NCBI GenBank assembly: GCA_018267705.1
Contig: JAFDXX010000004.1
Span: 496,001-560,000 of the forward strand
Direction: 5' to 3'
Origin: Bacteroidota bacterium
GTDB lineage: Bacteria; Bacteroidota; Bacteroidia; Chitinophagales; Chitinophagaceae
DNA length: 64,000 nt
In this document: piece after piece, positions 54,999 to 64,000 of the stretch
How the letters are laid out: each line of letters opens with the position of its first letter
How positions within the stretch are numbered: the stretch's first letter is position 1
The notes under the pieces: generated by a model
Databases searched by the model: none
What the model saw: only the letters and a program-made list of their open reading frames with translations
Told to the model about the DNA's origin: nothing
Position numbers and translations under genes: made by a program

Positions 54999-57392
54999 AT
55001 GAATACAAATAAATTTTTTTCAAGTGAAGATGAACAAGATTTCTTACCAATCATCCCTTTAAATGAACAAGATGATAATGATAAAACCACTATTCCTAAT
55101 ACATTACCCATTCTTCCATTAAGAAATACCGTATTATTTCCGGGCGTGGTTATACCTATTACTGTTGGTAGAGATAAAAGTATAAAAGCCGTAAACGATG
55201 CTTATAAAGGAGATAAATTAATTGGTGTTGTAGCACAAAAAGATACTAATATAGAAGATCCTGAAGCAAAAGATTTATGCAATGTTGGAACAGTAGCCAA
55301 AATTGTAAAACTAATAAAAATGCCCGATGGAGGCACCACTATTATTATTCAAGGAAAGAAACGTTTTGAATTAACACAATTAGTGAGTGAAGACCCATAT
55401 TTTACTGCTGCCATAAAAATTTTAGAAGATGAGGTAAAAGAAAATGATGAAGATTTTAATGCCTATGTAAGTTCAATAAAAGATTTAGCAACACGTATTA
55501 TTCAACTTTCTCCCAACCTTCCTGCAGAGGCATCTATTATTTTAAAAAGCATTGAAAGCCCCGCATTCTTAATAAATTTTGTAAGTAGTAATTTAAACAG
55601 TGGGTTAGATGAAAAACAAGGGTTATTAGAAACAAACGATGTAAAATTTCGTTCAGAAAAATTAGTTCAAATATTACAAAAAGAATTACAGTTTGCAGAA
55701 TTAAAAGATAAAGTAACCAACAAAACTCGTACAGAACTTGATAAACAACAACGCGAATACTTTTTACAACAACAATTAAAAAGTATTAAAGATGAATTAG
55801 GCGGAGACTCGAACGATAAGGAATTGGCAGAAATGAAAAAGAAAGCCGAAACCAAAAAATTTACCGAAGCAGCAAAAACAATGTTTACAACCAATATTGC
55901 CAAGCTGGAGAGAATGCATCCATCAACACCTGATTATTCGGTTGTTTATAATCATACAGATTTATTATTGGATTTACCTTGGAATGAATTTACAGAAGAC
56001 AATTACGATTTAAAAAATGCAAAAAAAATTTTAGATGCAGACCATTACGGAATGCAAAAAATTAAAACTCGCATTTTAGAATATTTGGCTGTTTTAAAAT
56101 TAAAAGGCGATATGAAAAGCCCCATACTTTGTTTTGTGGGCCCTCCGGGAATAGGTAAAACATCATTGGGCAAAAGTATAGCACATGCTGTTGGCAGAAA
56201 ATATACACGCGTTAGCTTAGGTGGTTTGCATGATGAAAGTGAAATACGCGGGCATCGTAAAACATACATTGGTGCAATGCCCGGAAGAATTTTACAAAAT
56301 ATCCGTAAAGTAAAATCATCTAATCCTGTAATGATTTTAGATGAAGTAGATAAAATAGGAAACGATCATCGTGGAGACCCTTCCTCTGCATTATTAGAAG
56401 TATTAGACCCCGAACAAAACAATACTTTTTACGATAATTATTTAGAATTAGAATATGATTTAAGTAAAGTATTATTTATAGCAACAGCAAACAATATACA
56501 AAACATTCAACCCGCATTAAGAGACCGTTTAGAAATTATTGATTTAAGCGGGTATGCTATTGAGGAGAAAGTTGAAATTGCCAAACGTCATTTAATTCCT
56601 AAACAAAAAGAAGCACACGGGTTACTAAAAAATAATTTTAAAATAGCCGATACGGTTATTGAAAAAACCATCGAAAATTATACAAGAGAAAGTGGTGTGC
56701 GAGAATTAGACAGGCAACTGGCTTCTATTATGCGTTATCAGGCAAAAGAAGTTGCCACCAAAGGAAAACTAAAACCAACTTTAACCAATACCGATGTTCA
56801 AAAAATATTAGGCCAGCCACGCTATAGCAATGAAATTTATAAAACAGCTAATATGCCCGGTGTAGCTGTAGGCCTTGCGTGGACTTATGTTGGCGGAGAT
56901 ATTTTATTTATTGAAACTGCTTTAAGCGAAGGAAAAGGAGAATTAAAATTAACCGGAAACCTTGGTAATGTAATGAAAGAAAGTGCAACCACTGCATTAA
57001 CTTATTTACAAACACATGCCAAAAAATATGCAATTGATAATGATACTTTTACAAAGAAAGCCATTCACATACATGTACCCGAAGGTGCAACACCTAAAGA
57101 TGGCCCGAGTGCAGGAATAACAATGCTTACAGCTTTAACATCTGCCTTTACAAATAGAAAAGTAAAACCTTACTTAGCTATGACGGGCGAGATTACTTTA
57201 CGCGGGCAAGTATTACCTGTAGGAGGTATTAAAGAAAAAGTGTTAGCAGCAAAACGTGCAGGTTTAAAAGAAATTATTATGTGTTGGCAAAATGAAAAAG
57301 ATGTACAAGAAATTGATAGCAATTTTATTAAAGGCATGCAATTTCATTATGTAAAAACCATGCAGCAGGTATTAGAAATTGCATTGGTATAA
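54999..57392 (+). CDS. lon: ATP-dependent Lon protease
   Basis: Cytoplasmic AAA+ serine protease that degrades misfolded and regulatory proteins. 797 residues. The N-terminal substrate-binding domain starts near LPILPLRNTVLFPGVVIP. Walker A GPPGIGKTSLGKS is at about 380-392, Walker B ILDEVDK, and the Ser-Lys dyad is in DGPSAGITM (about 703) and GGIKEKVLAAKRAG (about 745). It has no partner genes and is bracketed by terminators. Confidence 0.98.
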   Translation: MNTNKFFSSEDEQDFLPIIPLNEQDDNDKTTIPNTLPILPLRNTVLFPGVVIPITVGRDKSIKAVNDAYKGDKLIGVVAQKDTNIEDPEAKDLCNVGTVAKIVKLIKMPDGGTTIIIQGKKRFELTQLVSEDPYFTAAIKILEDEVKENDEDFNAYVSSIKDLATRIIQLSPNLPAEASIILKSIESPAFLINFVSSNLNSGLDEKQGLLETNDVKFRSEKLVQILQKELQFAELKDKVTNKTRTELDKQQREYFLQQQLKSIKDELGGDSNDKELAEMKKKAETKKFTEAAKTMFTTNIAKLERMHPSTPDYSVVYNHTDLLLDLPWNEFTEDNYDLKNAKKILDADHYGMQKIKTRILEYLAVLKLKGDMKSPILCFVGPPGIGKTSLGKSIAHAVGRKYTRVSLGGLHDESEIRGHRKTYIGAMPGRILQNIRKVKSSNPVMILDEVDKIGNDHRGDPSSALLEVLDPEQNNTFYDNYLELEYDLSKVLFIATANNIQNIQPALRDRLEIIDLSGYAIEEKVEIAKRHLIPKQKEAHGLLKNNFKIADTVIEKTIENYTRESGVRELDRQLASIMRYQAKEVATKGKLKPTLTNTDVQKILGQPRYSNEIYKTANMPGVAVGLAWTYVGGDILFIETALSEGKGELKLTGNLGNVMKESATTALTYLQTHAKKYAIDNDTFTKKAIHIHVPEGATPKDGPSAGITMLTALTSAFTNRKVKPYLAMTGEITLRGQVLPVGGIKEKVLAAKRAGLKEIIMCWQNEKDVQEIDSNFIKGMQFHYVKTMQQVLEIALV

Positions 57393-57418
57393 AACAATAT
57401 TCATTCAATAACTATTAT

Positions 57419-57450
57419 AGGTTTGTGTTTTCACAAACCTTTTGTTTTTT
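57419..57450 (+). terminator. Rho-independent terminator after lon
   Basis: Perfect 9-bp stem AGGTTTGTG (57419-57427) with CACAAACCT (57432-57440), TTTT loop and a T-rich tail. Confidence 0.9.
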
Positions 57451-57518
57451 GTAATGGTTTACTAACACCCGAACTAAAGCATTCTTTTAATTTTAAAAAC
57501 ATTTACTTTCATTGCTGA

Positions 57519-58547
57519 ATGAAAAAAATTATTGTCTTATTTTTTTTAATAATTTCTAATACTATTGTTGCTCAAAATTTAGGAGGCAATACTGTATTTA
57601 ATTTTCTTTCGCAACCCAATACTGCACAGGTTTCTGCATTAGGGGGTATTAATATTTCTAATATAAGTAAAGATGCCGGAATGATTTTTCAAAATCCTGC
57701 ATTGTTAAGAACAGAAATGCAACAACAAGTTAATACATCATTCAACAGTTTTGTTGCAGGTATTAAAAATTATAGCCTTACTACTGCATTTTATTCAGAA
57801 AAAACAAATACGAATATAGCATTAGGTATTAATTATTTTAATTATGGTTCTACTACTCAAACAGATGCATCTGGAAATATTTATGGAGAATTTAAACCTA
57901 ATGATTATGTTGTTCAACTTACTGCATCAAAAAAATATTTAGAAAGATGGTGGTATGGTGCAACTTTAAAATTTGCTTCAAGTAATTATGGAATATATAA
58001 AAGCAATGGCATTGCAATGGATTTAGGAATAACTTATTATGATAGTTCTAATTTTTTTCAAGCAAGTATGGTATTTAAAAATATTGGTACACAATTAAAA
58101 GCATACGATGGTGCAGGAAAAGAGCAATTGCCTTTTGATTTACAAATTGGTATAACTAAAAGATTATTAAAAGCTCCATTACAGTTTTCTTTAACAGCAC
58201 ACCATTTACAAGCATTTAATATTTATTATAATGATACTGCTTTTAATGCTTTGCAAGGAGATGATAGTTATTTGAATAATAAATTCACATTGCAAAAAAT
58301 ATTCTCGCATTTAGTATTTGCTACTCAAATTTTTATTGATGAAAAATTAGAAGCAACCATTGGTTATAATTTTTTGCGTCGGTATGATTTGAATGCATAT
58401 AATGTTGCCAATGGTTTAAACGGCTTTACCTTTGGCGTGGGCGTATTATTAAAAAAAATGCATATACGTTATGCAACCGGATTTTATCAAAAAAATATGT
58501 TCCATCAATTTAGTTTAAATTTTAATTGGAAGGGAGATGGGTTATAG
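57519..58547 (+). CDS. porQ: Type IX secretion system protein PorQ
   Basis: 342 residues with a signal peptide (IIVLFFLIISNTIVAQ) and the PorQ-typical opening GGNTVFNFLSQPNTAQVSALGG, DAGMIFQNPALL, and a beta-barrel to the end. In type IX secretion PorQ is an outer-membrane protein associated with PorU/PorV in cargo attachment and maturation. The other por/gld genes are not in this window, so the system is inferred from this one gene. Confidence 0.87.
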   Translation: MKKIIVLFFLIISNTIVAQNLGGNTVFNFLSQPNTAQVSALGGINISNISKDAGMIFQNPALLRTEMQQQVNTSFNSFVAGIKNYSLTTAFYSEKTNTNIALGINYFNYGSTTQTDASGNIYGEFKPNDYVVQLTASKKYLERWWYGATLKFASSNYGIYKSNGIAMDLGITYYDSSNFFQASMVFKNIGTQLKAYDGAGKEQLPFDLQIGITKRLLKAPLQFSLTAHHLQAFNIYYNDTAFNALQGDDSYLNNKFTLQKIFSHLVFATQIFIDEKLEATIGYNFLRRYDLNAYNVANGLNGFTFGVGVLLKKMHIRYATGFYQKNMFHQFSLNFNWKGDGL

Positions 58548-58599
58548 CTTTTGTTGAACAAAATTGGCATATTTACAATGCTTTATTGCTGCATGTAAT

Positions 58600-58640
58600 A
58601 ATTAAAAATAAAATTGCTCCCGCTTTTTGCAGGAGCAATT
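58600..58640 (-). terminator. Rho-independent terminator after the DegP-type protease
   Basis: Read on the reverse strand: stem AATTGCTCC (complement of 58632-58640) with GGAGCAATT (complement of 58612-58620), then TTTTATTTTT. It lies 27 bases after the protease stop. Confidence 0.85.
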
Positions 58641-58667
58641 GATAAATATGTTGAGTAATATTTTATT

Positions 58668-60179
58668 TTAATCCTCACTAACTTTTACAGGGTATCTGTA
58701 TGTTTCTGTATATCCCGGATAAATACCATCTAAATATACTGTTCCTTGTACGTTTGCTAAAGCAGATTTAAAATCATCTAAGTTCTTAATAGATGTTCCA
58801 TTTACAGCAGTAATAATAAATCCTTCTTGAATACGGCTTTGTTTTAATGCACCATCGTTAATTTTTTTAATTACTACTCCGCCTGAAATTTCATTGGTTT
58901 TTGCAGTTTTTCCATCAACATTATCAAACTCGGCTCCTAACTTTTCTATTATATTTTTATTTTTTACAATATCAACATTACCTGCTTTATTTTTTAATGT
59001 TAATTCAACTGTATTTTCTTTTCCATCACGTGTATAGGTAATAGTAATTTTATCTCCGGGTTTATAGCGAGATACTTGTTCAACCATTTCAGGACCCGTT
59101 GCTACTTTAATGCCGTTTACTTTTGTAATAAAATCTCCTTTTTTAATACCGGCTATTTTTGCTGCTCCACCATCTGGTACTTCTAACACATAAACACCAT
59201 CTCCATCTTTAATACCTTCTTGCTTTTTTTGTTCGTCTGTTAAATCTCCATTGGCATAACTAATGCCGATATAAGCACGTTGTACGGTTCCGTATTTAAT
59301 AATATCAGCAACTACTTTTTTGGTAATGTTTACTGGTATTGCATAAGATACACCTGCATAATAACCTGTACCTGATGCTATGGCAGAGTTAATTCCAATT
59401 AGTTCTCCATTAGTATTAATTAATGCACCACCACTATTACCGGGATTTACTGCAGCATCTGTTTGAATAAAAGATTCTACTGCATTTTTTACGGCACCAT
59501 CTCGGCTATTAATGCCTATGCTTCTTGATTTTGCACTAATGATACCTGCACTTACTGTAACATCTAAATTTAATGGATAACCAATGGCTAATACCCATTG
59601 GCCCACTTTAGTATCATCACTGTTTCCATACACTAAATAAGGAAAATTATGTCCATCAATTTTTATTACTGCAATGTCGCTACTTGGGTCTGTGCCTATA
59701 ACTGTTGCTTTATAAGATTTTCTGTTAGGAAGTGTAACATTAATTTCATCTGCACCTTCTACAACGTGGTTATTGGTTACAATATATCCATCTTCACTAA
59801 TTAAAACACCGCTACCGCTTGCACGTTGCTCAGGAATAATTCTTTGTTGATTACCAAATAAATCACCAAACATATCATCTCCAAAAAAATCTCCAAAAGG
59901 GTTGCTTCTGCGTGGTAAGTTATTGCTAACCTGTTTTGCTTTTGTTTTTGTTTTAATATGCACTACTGCGGGTGTTGCTGCAGTAGCTGCTTGTGTAAAA
60001 TCTACCGGACCAACGGGTGCATTGCTATTATTAAAAAAGCCGGCATAATTTACGGGTACTTTACCCGGTTGTTGTATACCTGCTGTTTGGTATTGAATGT
60101 ATTTTCCGTAACCCCAAACGCTGCCTATTGCTGTAGCAGCACTAATACCTATAACTGCTAAAATGTTTTTGACTGTCAT
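58668..60179 (-). CDS. DegP/HtrA family periplasmic serine protease
   Basis: Do-family envelope quality-control protease and chaperone. 503 residues with an N-terminal membrane anchor or signal (ILAVIGISAATAIGSVWGY), trypsin-like catalytic triad His in TNNHVVEG, Asp in SSDIAVIKID and Ser in NPGNSGGALI, and two PDZ domains (YIGISYANGDLTDEQKK and the second near GGVVIKKINDGAL). Known DegP/DegQ distinctions cannot be read here. Its terminator is at 58600-58640. Confidence 0.95.
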   Translation of the reverse strand: MTVKNILAVIGISAATAIGSVWGYGKYIQYQTAGIQQPGKVPVNYAGFFNNSNAPVGPVDFTQAATAATPAVVHIKTKTKAKQVSNNLPRRSNPFGDFFGDDMFGDLFGNQQRIIPEQRASGSGVLISEDGYIVTNNHVVEGADEINVTLPNRKSYKATVIGTDPSSDIAVIKIDGHNFPYLVYGNSDDTKVGQWVLAIGYPLNLDVTVSAGIISAKSRSIGINSRDGAVKNAVESFIQTDAAVNPGNSGGALINTNGELIGINSAIASGTGYYAGVSYAIPVNITKKVVADIIKYGTVQRAYIGISYANGDLTDEQKKQEGIKDGDGVYVLEVPDGGAAKIAGIKKGDFITKVNGIKVATGPEMVEQVSRYKPGDKITITYTRDGKENTVELTLKNKAGNVDIVKNKNIIEKLGAEFDNVDGKTAKTNEISGGVVIKKINDGALKQSRIQEGFIITAVNGTSIKNLDDFKSALANVQGTVYLDGIYPGYTETYRYPVKVSED

Positions 60180-60300
60180 ACCTATAAATTTTTATATTAT
60201 ACTTCAAATTGTATGCCTTTATGATTGCAAGTAAGTAAATCTGTTTAAAAGTCAGTTTACCAATAAGCATATTTAACACTTGTTTTACTAACAGCACACA

Positions 60301-61101
60301 TTAATAAGTTTTTAGTGATGTTTTAATTACAGAATCTTTTTGTGCTGAGGTTAAATTATAGTTGTATTGGTATAATGCACCTTCCCAATCTCCATAAGAT
60401 GGATTGGGTAATACAATAAATTTCTTTCCGAATAATGAAGAATTGTTTTGCACGTTTTGTAAACGTTCTGCTTCTGTTTTTTTATCAAATAAATTACTAA
60501 AATCGCTAAGATTATCTCCTAACAATAAAACAATTTCGTGTGTTGCACTTACTGTTTGCCTTCTTGTTTCTTTGCTTGATGTTGTTTGTTTGGTTATTAA
60601 GTGGGCTTCATCTGCAAAAGGGAAACCAAATAGTTGTAAATTTTTTAATGTAGCGGCTCTTTCTTTTTCTTCTCTGTTGGTAATATAAAATACTTCTACA
60701 TTTTTTGTAGATGCATAGCTGAAAAATGTTTTTGCTCCTGCTAAAGTATCTGCACTACTTTTTGCTGTCCATTCCATCCAGGATGCTAAATCGTAATCTT
60801 TATTCTGTAGACTTTGATGCACGGCATAGGGGCTGTTATCTAACATAGTTTCATCAATATCTGTTACAACAGCTAATGGTTTTGTGTGTGTTTGTTGTAA
60901 GGCTTCATTTAAGCGAAGTGTTGCAATATTGTATGCTTGAAAACATAAAGCTTTGTATTCTGCTGCACGTTGTTGAAATACGGCAGCAAACATTTTTCCA
61001 TCAACAGAAATTGGTTTTGTTAATGTATTTGTTTGAATATTTTTTTGTGAAGTAGAACAAGCTGCTAATACAATAAAAATGAATATTGAAATTTTTTTCA
61101 T
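60301..61101 (-). CDS. Class C acid phosphatase, 5'-nucleotidase lipoprotein e(P4) family
   Basis: Outer- or inner-membrane lipoprotein of the HAD superfamily that dephosphorylates nucleotides and other phosphomonoesters. 266 residues from the ATG at 61101. Lipobox FIVLAACSTS gives a lipidated cysteine. The class C motif VVTDIDETMLDNSPYA (DxDET) and LLLGDNLSDFS match. The start is fixed by a promoter at 61119-61150 that overlaps the longer frame starting with TTG at 61140. Confidence 0.93.
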   Translation of the reverse strand: MKKISIFIFIVLAACSTSQKNIQTNTLTKPISVDGKMFAAVFQQRAAEYKALCFQAYNIATLRLNEALQQTHTKPLAVVTDIDETMLDNSPYAVHQSLQNKDYDLASWMEWTAKSSADTLAGAKTFFSYASTKNVEVFYITNREEKERAATLKNLQLFGFPFADEAHLITKQTTSSKETRRQTVSATHEIVLLLGDNLSDFSNLFDKKTEAERLQNVQNNSSLFGKKFIVLPNPSYGDWEGALYQYNYNLTSAQKDSVIKTSLKTY

Positions 61102-61118
61102 TGAAAATAAATTTGTTT

Positions 61119-61150
61119 CAAAGCTACAAGTTAATTGCAAATACGTGCAA
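61119..61150 (-). promoter_or_regulatory. Promoter of the acid phosphatase gene
   Basis: On the reverse strand TTG (complement of 61148-61150) is followed after 21 bases by TAGCTTTG (complement of 61119-61126), matching the Bacteroidota consensus. Its -7 element lies 17 bases upstream of the ATG at 61101. Confidence 0.65.
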
Positions 61151-61206
61151 CTTATAACTAATGAAATTTTGAGTTTGTTTTTTAATCATTTATCATAAAA
61201 AGAAAA

Positions 61207-64000
61207 TCATTGCACTATACTTACACTTATGTCTACATCGGGATTGTTTAATAAATATTCAGCCATATCATCGTTCATGGCAAATCCTTTTTCATTATTA
61301 AATAAACTTATTTTTAAATTTTCTATTGGTTCTAAAATATTAAAACGTAACGAAGAATTACCGGGATTGTTTTTTATATTTTTATTGAAAAAATTAATTA
61401 AGTTGCTGTTAATTGAAGCAGCGTGCATATTTATTTCAACACTTTTGGTTAAAGATTGTTTTACAGTTTCTAATAAATTGATTGATGTAATTTTAAATTC
61501 ATATTTATCAGGTTCGCCTTCTTTTTTCCATCTTGATTTTAAAAAGTAACCTGTTATTAATAAGTTTTTTCCTTTATCTAAATAATTGGTAAACTTTATA
61601 TAATCATCACTCCATAAAGACATTTCTGTTTTTCCACTAAAATCTTCAATGGTTAAAATGCCAAAGTTTCTTCCTGTTTTTGTTATTCTGTGTTGTGCAT
61701 CTATTGTTAAACCGGCTATGCGTATGGTTTTGTTAAGATTAGCTTGTGCTAATGTGGTGCTTTCTTTTATTTCTGCAAATTCAACTAATGGTAAAATATT
61801 ATAATATTTTAATTCGAATTTAAAATGATCTAACGGATGTCCGCTTATAAACATACCTGTTACATCTTTTTCATGTTCTAATTTTTCAGTTAATGTCCAC
61901 GGCTCACAATTAGGAATTTTGGGTAAAGGAATTTCCATTGTATCGGCTAAGTTTCCAAATAAAGTATTGCTACTGCTGGCAACAGAATTTTTTGTTTGAG
62001 CATAGTTTGCAATTTTATCTAATCCTGTTGTTTTATCTCCTTGTGGCAAATGAAAATATTGAGCTCGGTGTAATTGTGTAAAGCAATCAAATGCACCGCT
62101 GTATGCTAAGCTTTCTAAAGATTTTTTATTTACGCTGCGTTGGTTAATGCGTTTTACAAAGTTGAAAATATCTTTATAAACTCCATTATTTTTTCTTTCA
62201 TCAATAATGTTTTCAATTGCATTTTCTCCTACACCTTTTAAACCACCTAATCCAAAACGAATTTCTCCTTTTTTGTTGGGAGAGAAGCCTTTGATACTTT
62301 CATTAATATCGGGTCCTAAAACTTTTATTCCCATTCGTTTACATTCTTCCATAAAGAAAGTAATCTTATCTATACTGCCTGCATAATTTAAAACGGCACT
62401 CATATACTCGCTTTGGTAATGTGCTTTTAAATAAGCAGTTTGATAAGCTACAAATGCATAACAAGTGGAGTGCGATTTGTTGAAAGCGTATTGTGCAAAA
62501 GATTCCCAATCGCCCCAGACTTTTTCTAATTTGTTTGCAGGATGGCCTTTTGCTGTAGCACCGGAGATGAATTTTTCTTTCATCTTATCTAACACTGATT
62601 TTTGTTTTTTACCCATTGCTTTACGCAATACATCGGCATCTCCTTTTGTAAAACCTCCAATACTTTGGCTTAGTAACATTACCTGTTCTTGATAAACGGT
62701 AATACCATAGGTTTCGGCTAAGTATTCTTCCATTTCAGGAATATCGTACACAATTGCTTCTTTGCCATGTTTGCGTGCAATGAATTTTGGAATTTGTGAA
62801 ATAGGGCCCGGGCGATACAATGCGTTCATGGCAATTAAATCTGGGAACTGATCGGGTTTTAATTCACGCAAATATTTTTGCATGCCTAAACTTTCAAATT
62901 GAAATGTGCCGTTAGTTTCACCACGTTGGTATAGTTGATATGTTTTTTCATCATCTAAAGGCAAGCTATCTAAATCAATATCAATTCCATGATTTTGTTT
63001 GATGAGTTCTAATGCTGTTTTTAGAATAGATAAAGTTTTTAATCCCAAAAAGTCCATTTTAATTACACCGGCTTCTTCAATAGTGCTTCCTTCTATTTGT
63101 GTAACCCATAAATCAGAATCTTTTGCAGTGGTAATGGGTATAAGCTCTGTTAAATCTTTTGGTGCAATAATAATTCCAGCAGCATGAATGCCTGTATTGC
63201 GAACACTACCTTCTAAACGTTCTGCTTCGTGTAAAACTTTATAGCGTAAATCGGTTTCATTGCTATTATATATTTCTCTTAAACGCTTAGCATTTTCAAT
63301 ATCTTCAGAGGTATATCCTTTTTCTTCTAAACTTTTTTCTCCTTCTTTTTTAGTAAGTGGTGCATGTAAAATATTTTCTAATTCTGTACCTGGTTTATCG
63401 CTTACTAATTTTGCCAATGCATTGCTTTCTGCTAATGGTAAATCCATTACGCGGGCAACATCTTTAATACTACTTTTAGCAGCCATAGTGCCGTAAGTAA
63501 TAATTTGTGCTACTTGTGCTTTACCGTATTTCTGCACTACATAATCAATAACTTTTTGTCTTCCTTCATCATCAAAATCTGTATCAATATCGGGCATTGA
63601 TTTTCTATCCGGGTTTAAAAATCTTTCAAAAAGTAAATTGTATTTTATAGGGTCTATGTTGGTAATACCAATGCAGTAAGCAACTACAGAACCTGCAGCA
63701 GAACCACGCCCCGGACCAACAAATACACCCATATTTCTACCTTCTTTAATAAAATCGCTTACTATTAAAAAGTAGCCGGCAAAGCCCATTGTTTTAATAG
63801 TGAATAATTCAAAATCTATTCTTTCTTGTATTGAATTTTCAATTTCGCCGTAACGATTTTTGGCACCTTCGTATGTAAGATGTTTTAAATATTCCCATTG
63901 GTTTAATGTATCGTCTGTATGAATTTTAAAGGAAGGTGGAATAGGGAAATTAGGTAATAGAATATCTTTTTTTAAGTTTAATATTTCAACTTTATCTACA
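61207..64000 (-). CDS. dnaE: DNA polymerase III alpha subunit, partial (5' end outside the window)
   Basis: Catalytic subunit of the replicative polymerase. About 930 residues are in view, C-terminal to the PHP domain. The polymerase core has FVGPGRGSAAGSVVAYCIG, the catalytic PDIDTDFDDEGRQKVIDYV, RNTGIHAAGIIIAPKDL and the fingers FNKSHSTCYAFVAYQTAYLK. An OB-fold follows (TIRIAGLTIDAQHRITKTG). Reading continues unbroken upstream past an internal methionine at 63789 to the window edge, so the true start lies beyond 64000. No intein is visible. Confidence 0.97.
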   Translation of the reverse strand, partial: VDKVEILNLKKDILLPNFPIPPSFKIHTDDTLNQWEYLKHLTYEGAKNRYGEIENSIQERIDFELFTIKTMGFAGYFLIVSDFIKEGRNMGVFVGPGRGSAAGSVVAYCIGITNIDPIKYNLLFERFLNPDRKSMPDIDTDFDDEGRQKVIDYVVQKYGKAQVAQIITYGTMAAKSSIKDVARVMDLPLAESNALAKLVSDKPGTELENILHAPLTKKEGEKSLEEKGYTSEDIENAKRLREIYNSNETDLRYKVLHEAERLEGSVRNTGIHAAGIIIAPKDLTELIPITTAKDSDLWVTQIEGSTIEEAGVIKMDFLGLKTLSILKTALELIKQNHGIDIDLDSLPLDDEKTYQLYQRGETNGTFQFESLGMQKYLRELKPDQFPDLIAMNALYRPGPISQIPKFIARKHGKEAIVYDIPEMEEYLAETYGITVYQEQVMLLSQSIGGFTKGDADVLRKAMGKKQKSVLDKMKEKFISGATAKGHPANKLEKVWGDWESFAQYAFNKSHSTCYAFVAYQTAYLKAHYQSEYMSAVLNYAGSIDKITFFMEECKRMGIKVLGPDINESIKGFSPNKKGEIRFGLGGLKGVGENAIENIIDERKNNGVYKDIFNFVKRINQRSVNKKSLESLAYSGAFDCFTQLHRAQYFHLPQGDKTTGLDKIANYAQTKNSVASSSNTLFGNLADTMEIPLPKIPNCEPWTLTEKLEHEKDVTGMFISGHPLDHFKFELKYYNILPLVEFAEIKESTTLAQANLNKTIRIAGLTIDAQHRITKTGRNFGILTIEDFSGKTEMSLWSDDYIKFTNYLDKGKNLLITGYFLKSRWKKEGEPDKYEFKITSINLLETVKQSLTKSVEINMHAASINSNLINFFNKNIKNNPGNSSLRFNILEPIENLKISLFNNEKGFAMNDDMAEYLLNNPDVDISVSIVQ

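Noticed and set aside
61102..61140. TTG start of the acid phosphatase
   Set aside because: The frame runs through the promoter -7 element, and the lipoprotein signal begins at 61101.
61207..63789. dnaE beginning at the methionine at 63789
   Set aside because: The reading frame continues without a stop to the window edge, and the sequence upstream is coding.
1..64000. CRISPR arrays, insertion sequences, tRNA or rRNA genes
   Set aside because: I found no regularly spaced repeats, transposase motifs, inverted-repeat ends, or tRNA-like T-loop sequences in the gaps.

Overview
The window is AT-rich chromosomal DNA from a member of the Bacteroidota. The signs are promoters of the form TTG-N20-TAnnTTTG, A-rich leaders with no Shine-Dalgarno sequences, a type IX secretion protein (PorQ), a TonB receptor with an N-terminal carboxypeptidase-regulatory-like domain, a DUF5683-ParB-ParA cluster, a UDP-sugar-epimerase-like threonine dehydrogenase and a zinc-free S14. 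A Chitinophagaceae-like lineage is plausible, but that is inference. I see no tRNA, rRNA, insertion sequence, phage or CRISPR array.

Layout. 1-9 kb holds the N-terminal half of gcvP, purC, a TonB-dependent receptor, pdhB and a four-gene reverse-strand operon (HolD-like protein, GNAT acetyltransferase, rdgB, thioesterase). ilvE follows. 10.2-28.3 kb is the translation block: rpsL-rpsG-fusA, two tandem PaaK-like adenylate-forming enzymes, then rpsJ through secY. map follows behind its own terminators. 29-35 kb is housekeeping: a FAD oxidoreductase, anmK, bioA, a YdeI-like protein, queG, dtd and a divergent arfB. 35-41.6 kb has a dihaem peroxidase, a polysaccharide flippase, lspA, folB, a TPR protein and a dipeptide epimerase. 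41.7-50 kb has exbD/exbB, an SPFH protein, kdsA, threonine dehydrogenase, an Rrf2 regulator, outer-membrane proteins, dapB and DUF5683. 50-64 kb has parB/parA, a metallo-hydrolase, a phosphoesterase, lon, porQ, a DegP-type protease, a class C acid phosphatase and the C-terminal part of dnaE, which runs off the right edge.

How it fits together. The core is translation: ribosomal proteins, EF-G, SecY, MAP, and the quality-control enzymes Dtd, ArfB and QueG. A second theme is the envelope: LspA, KdsA, AnmK and dipeptide epimerase, ExbBD, PorQ, DegP and several beta-barrels. The most notable local features are the break in the usual fusA-rpsJ order by two paralogous PaaK-like genes, a set of hairpins and repeated AT-rich motifs in the spacers of the S10-spc operon, and a candidate DNA polymerase III psi (HolD) homologue beside an acetyltransferase gene, as in enterobacteria. 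No stretch over 300 bases lacks a gene. The longest gaps are 52609-52894, 16803-17068 and 11193-11437. Several starts were moved to internal ATG or GTG codons because the longer forms begin inside promoters or terminators.
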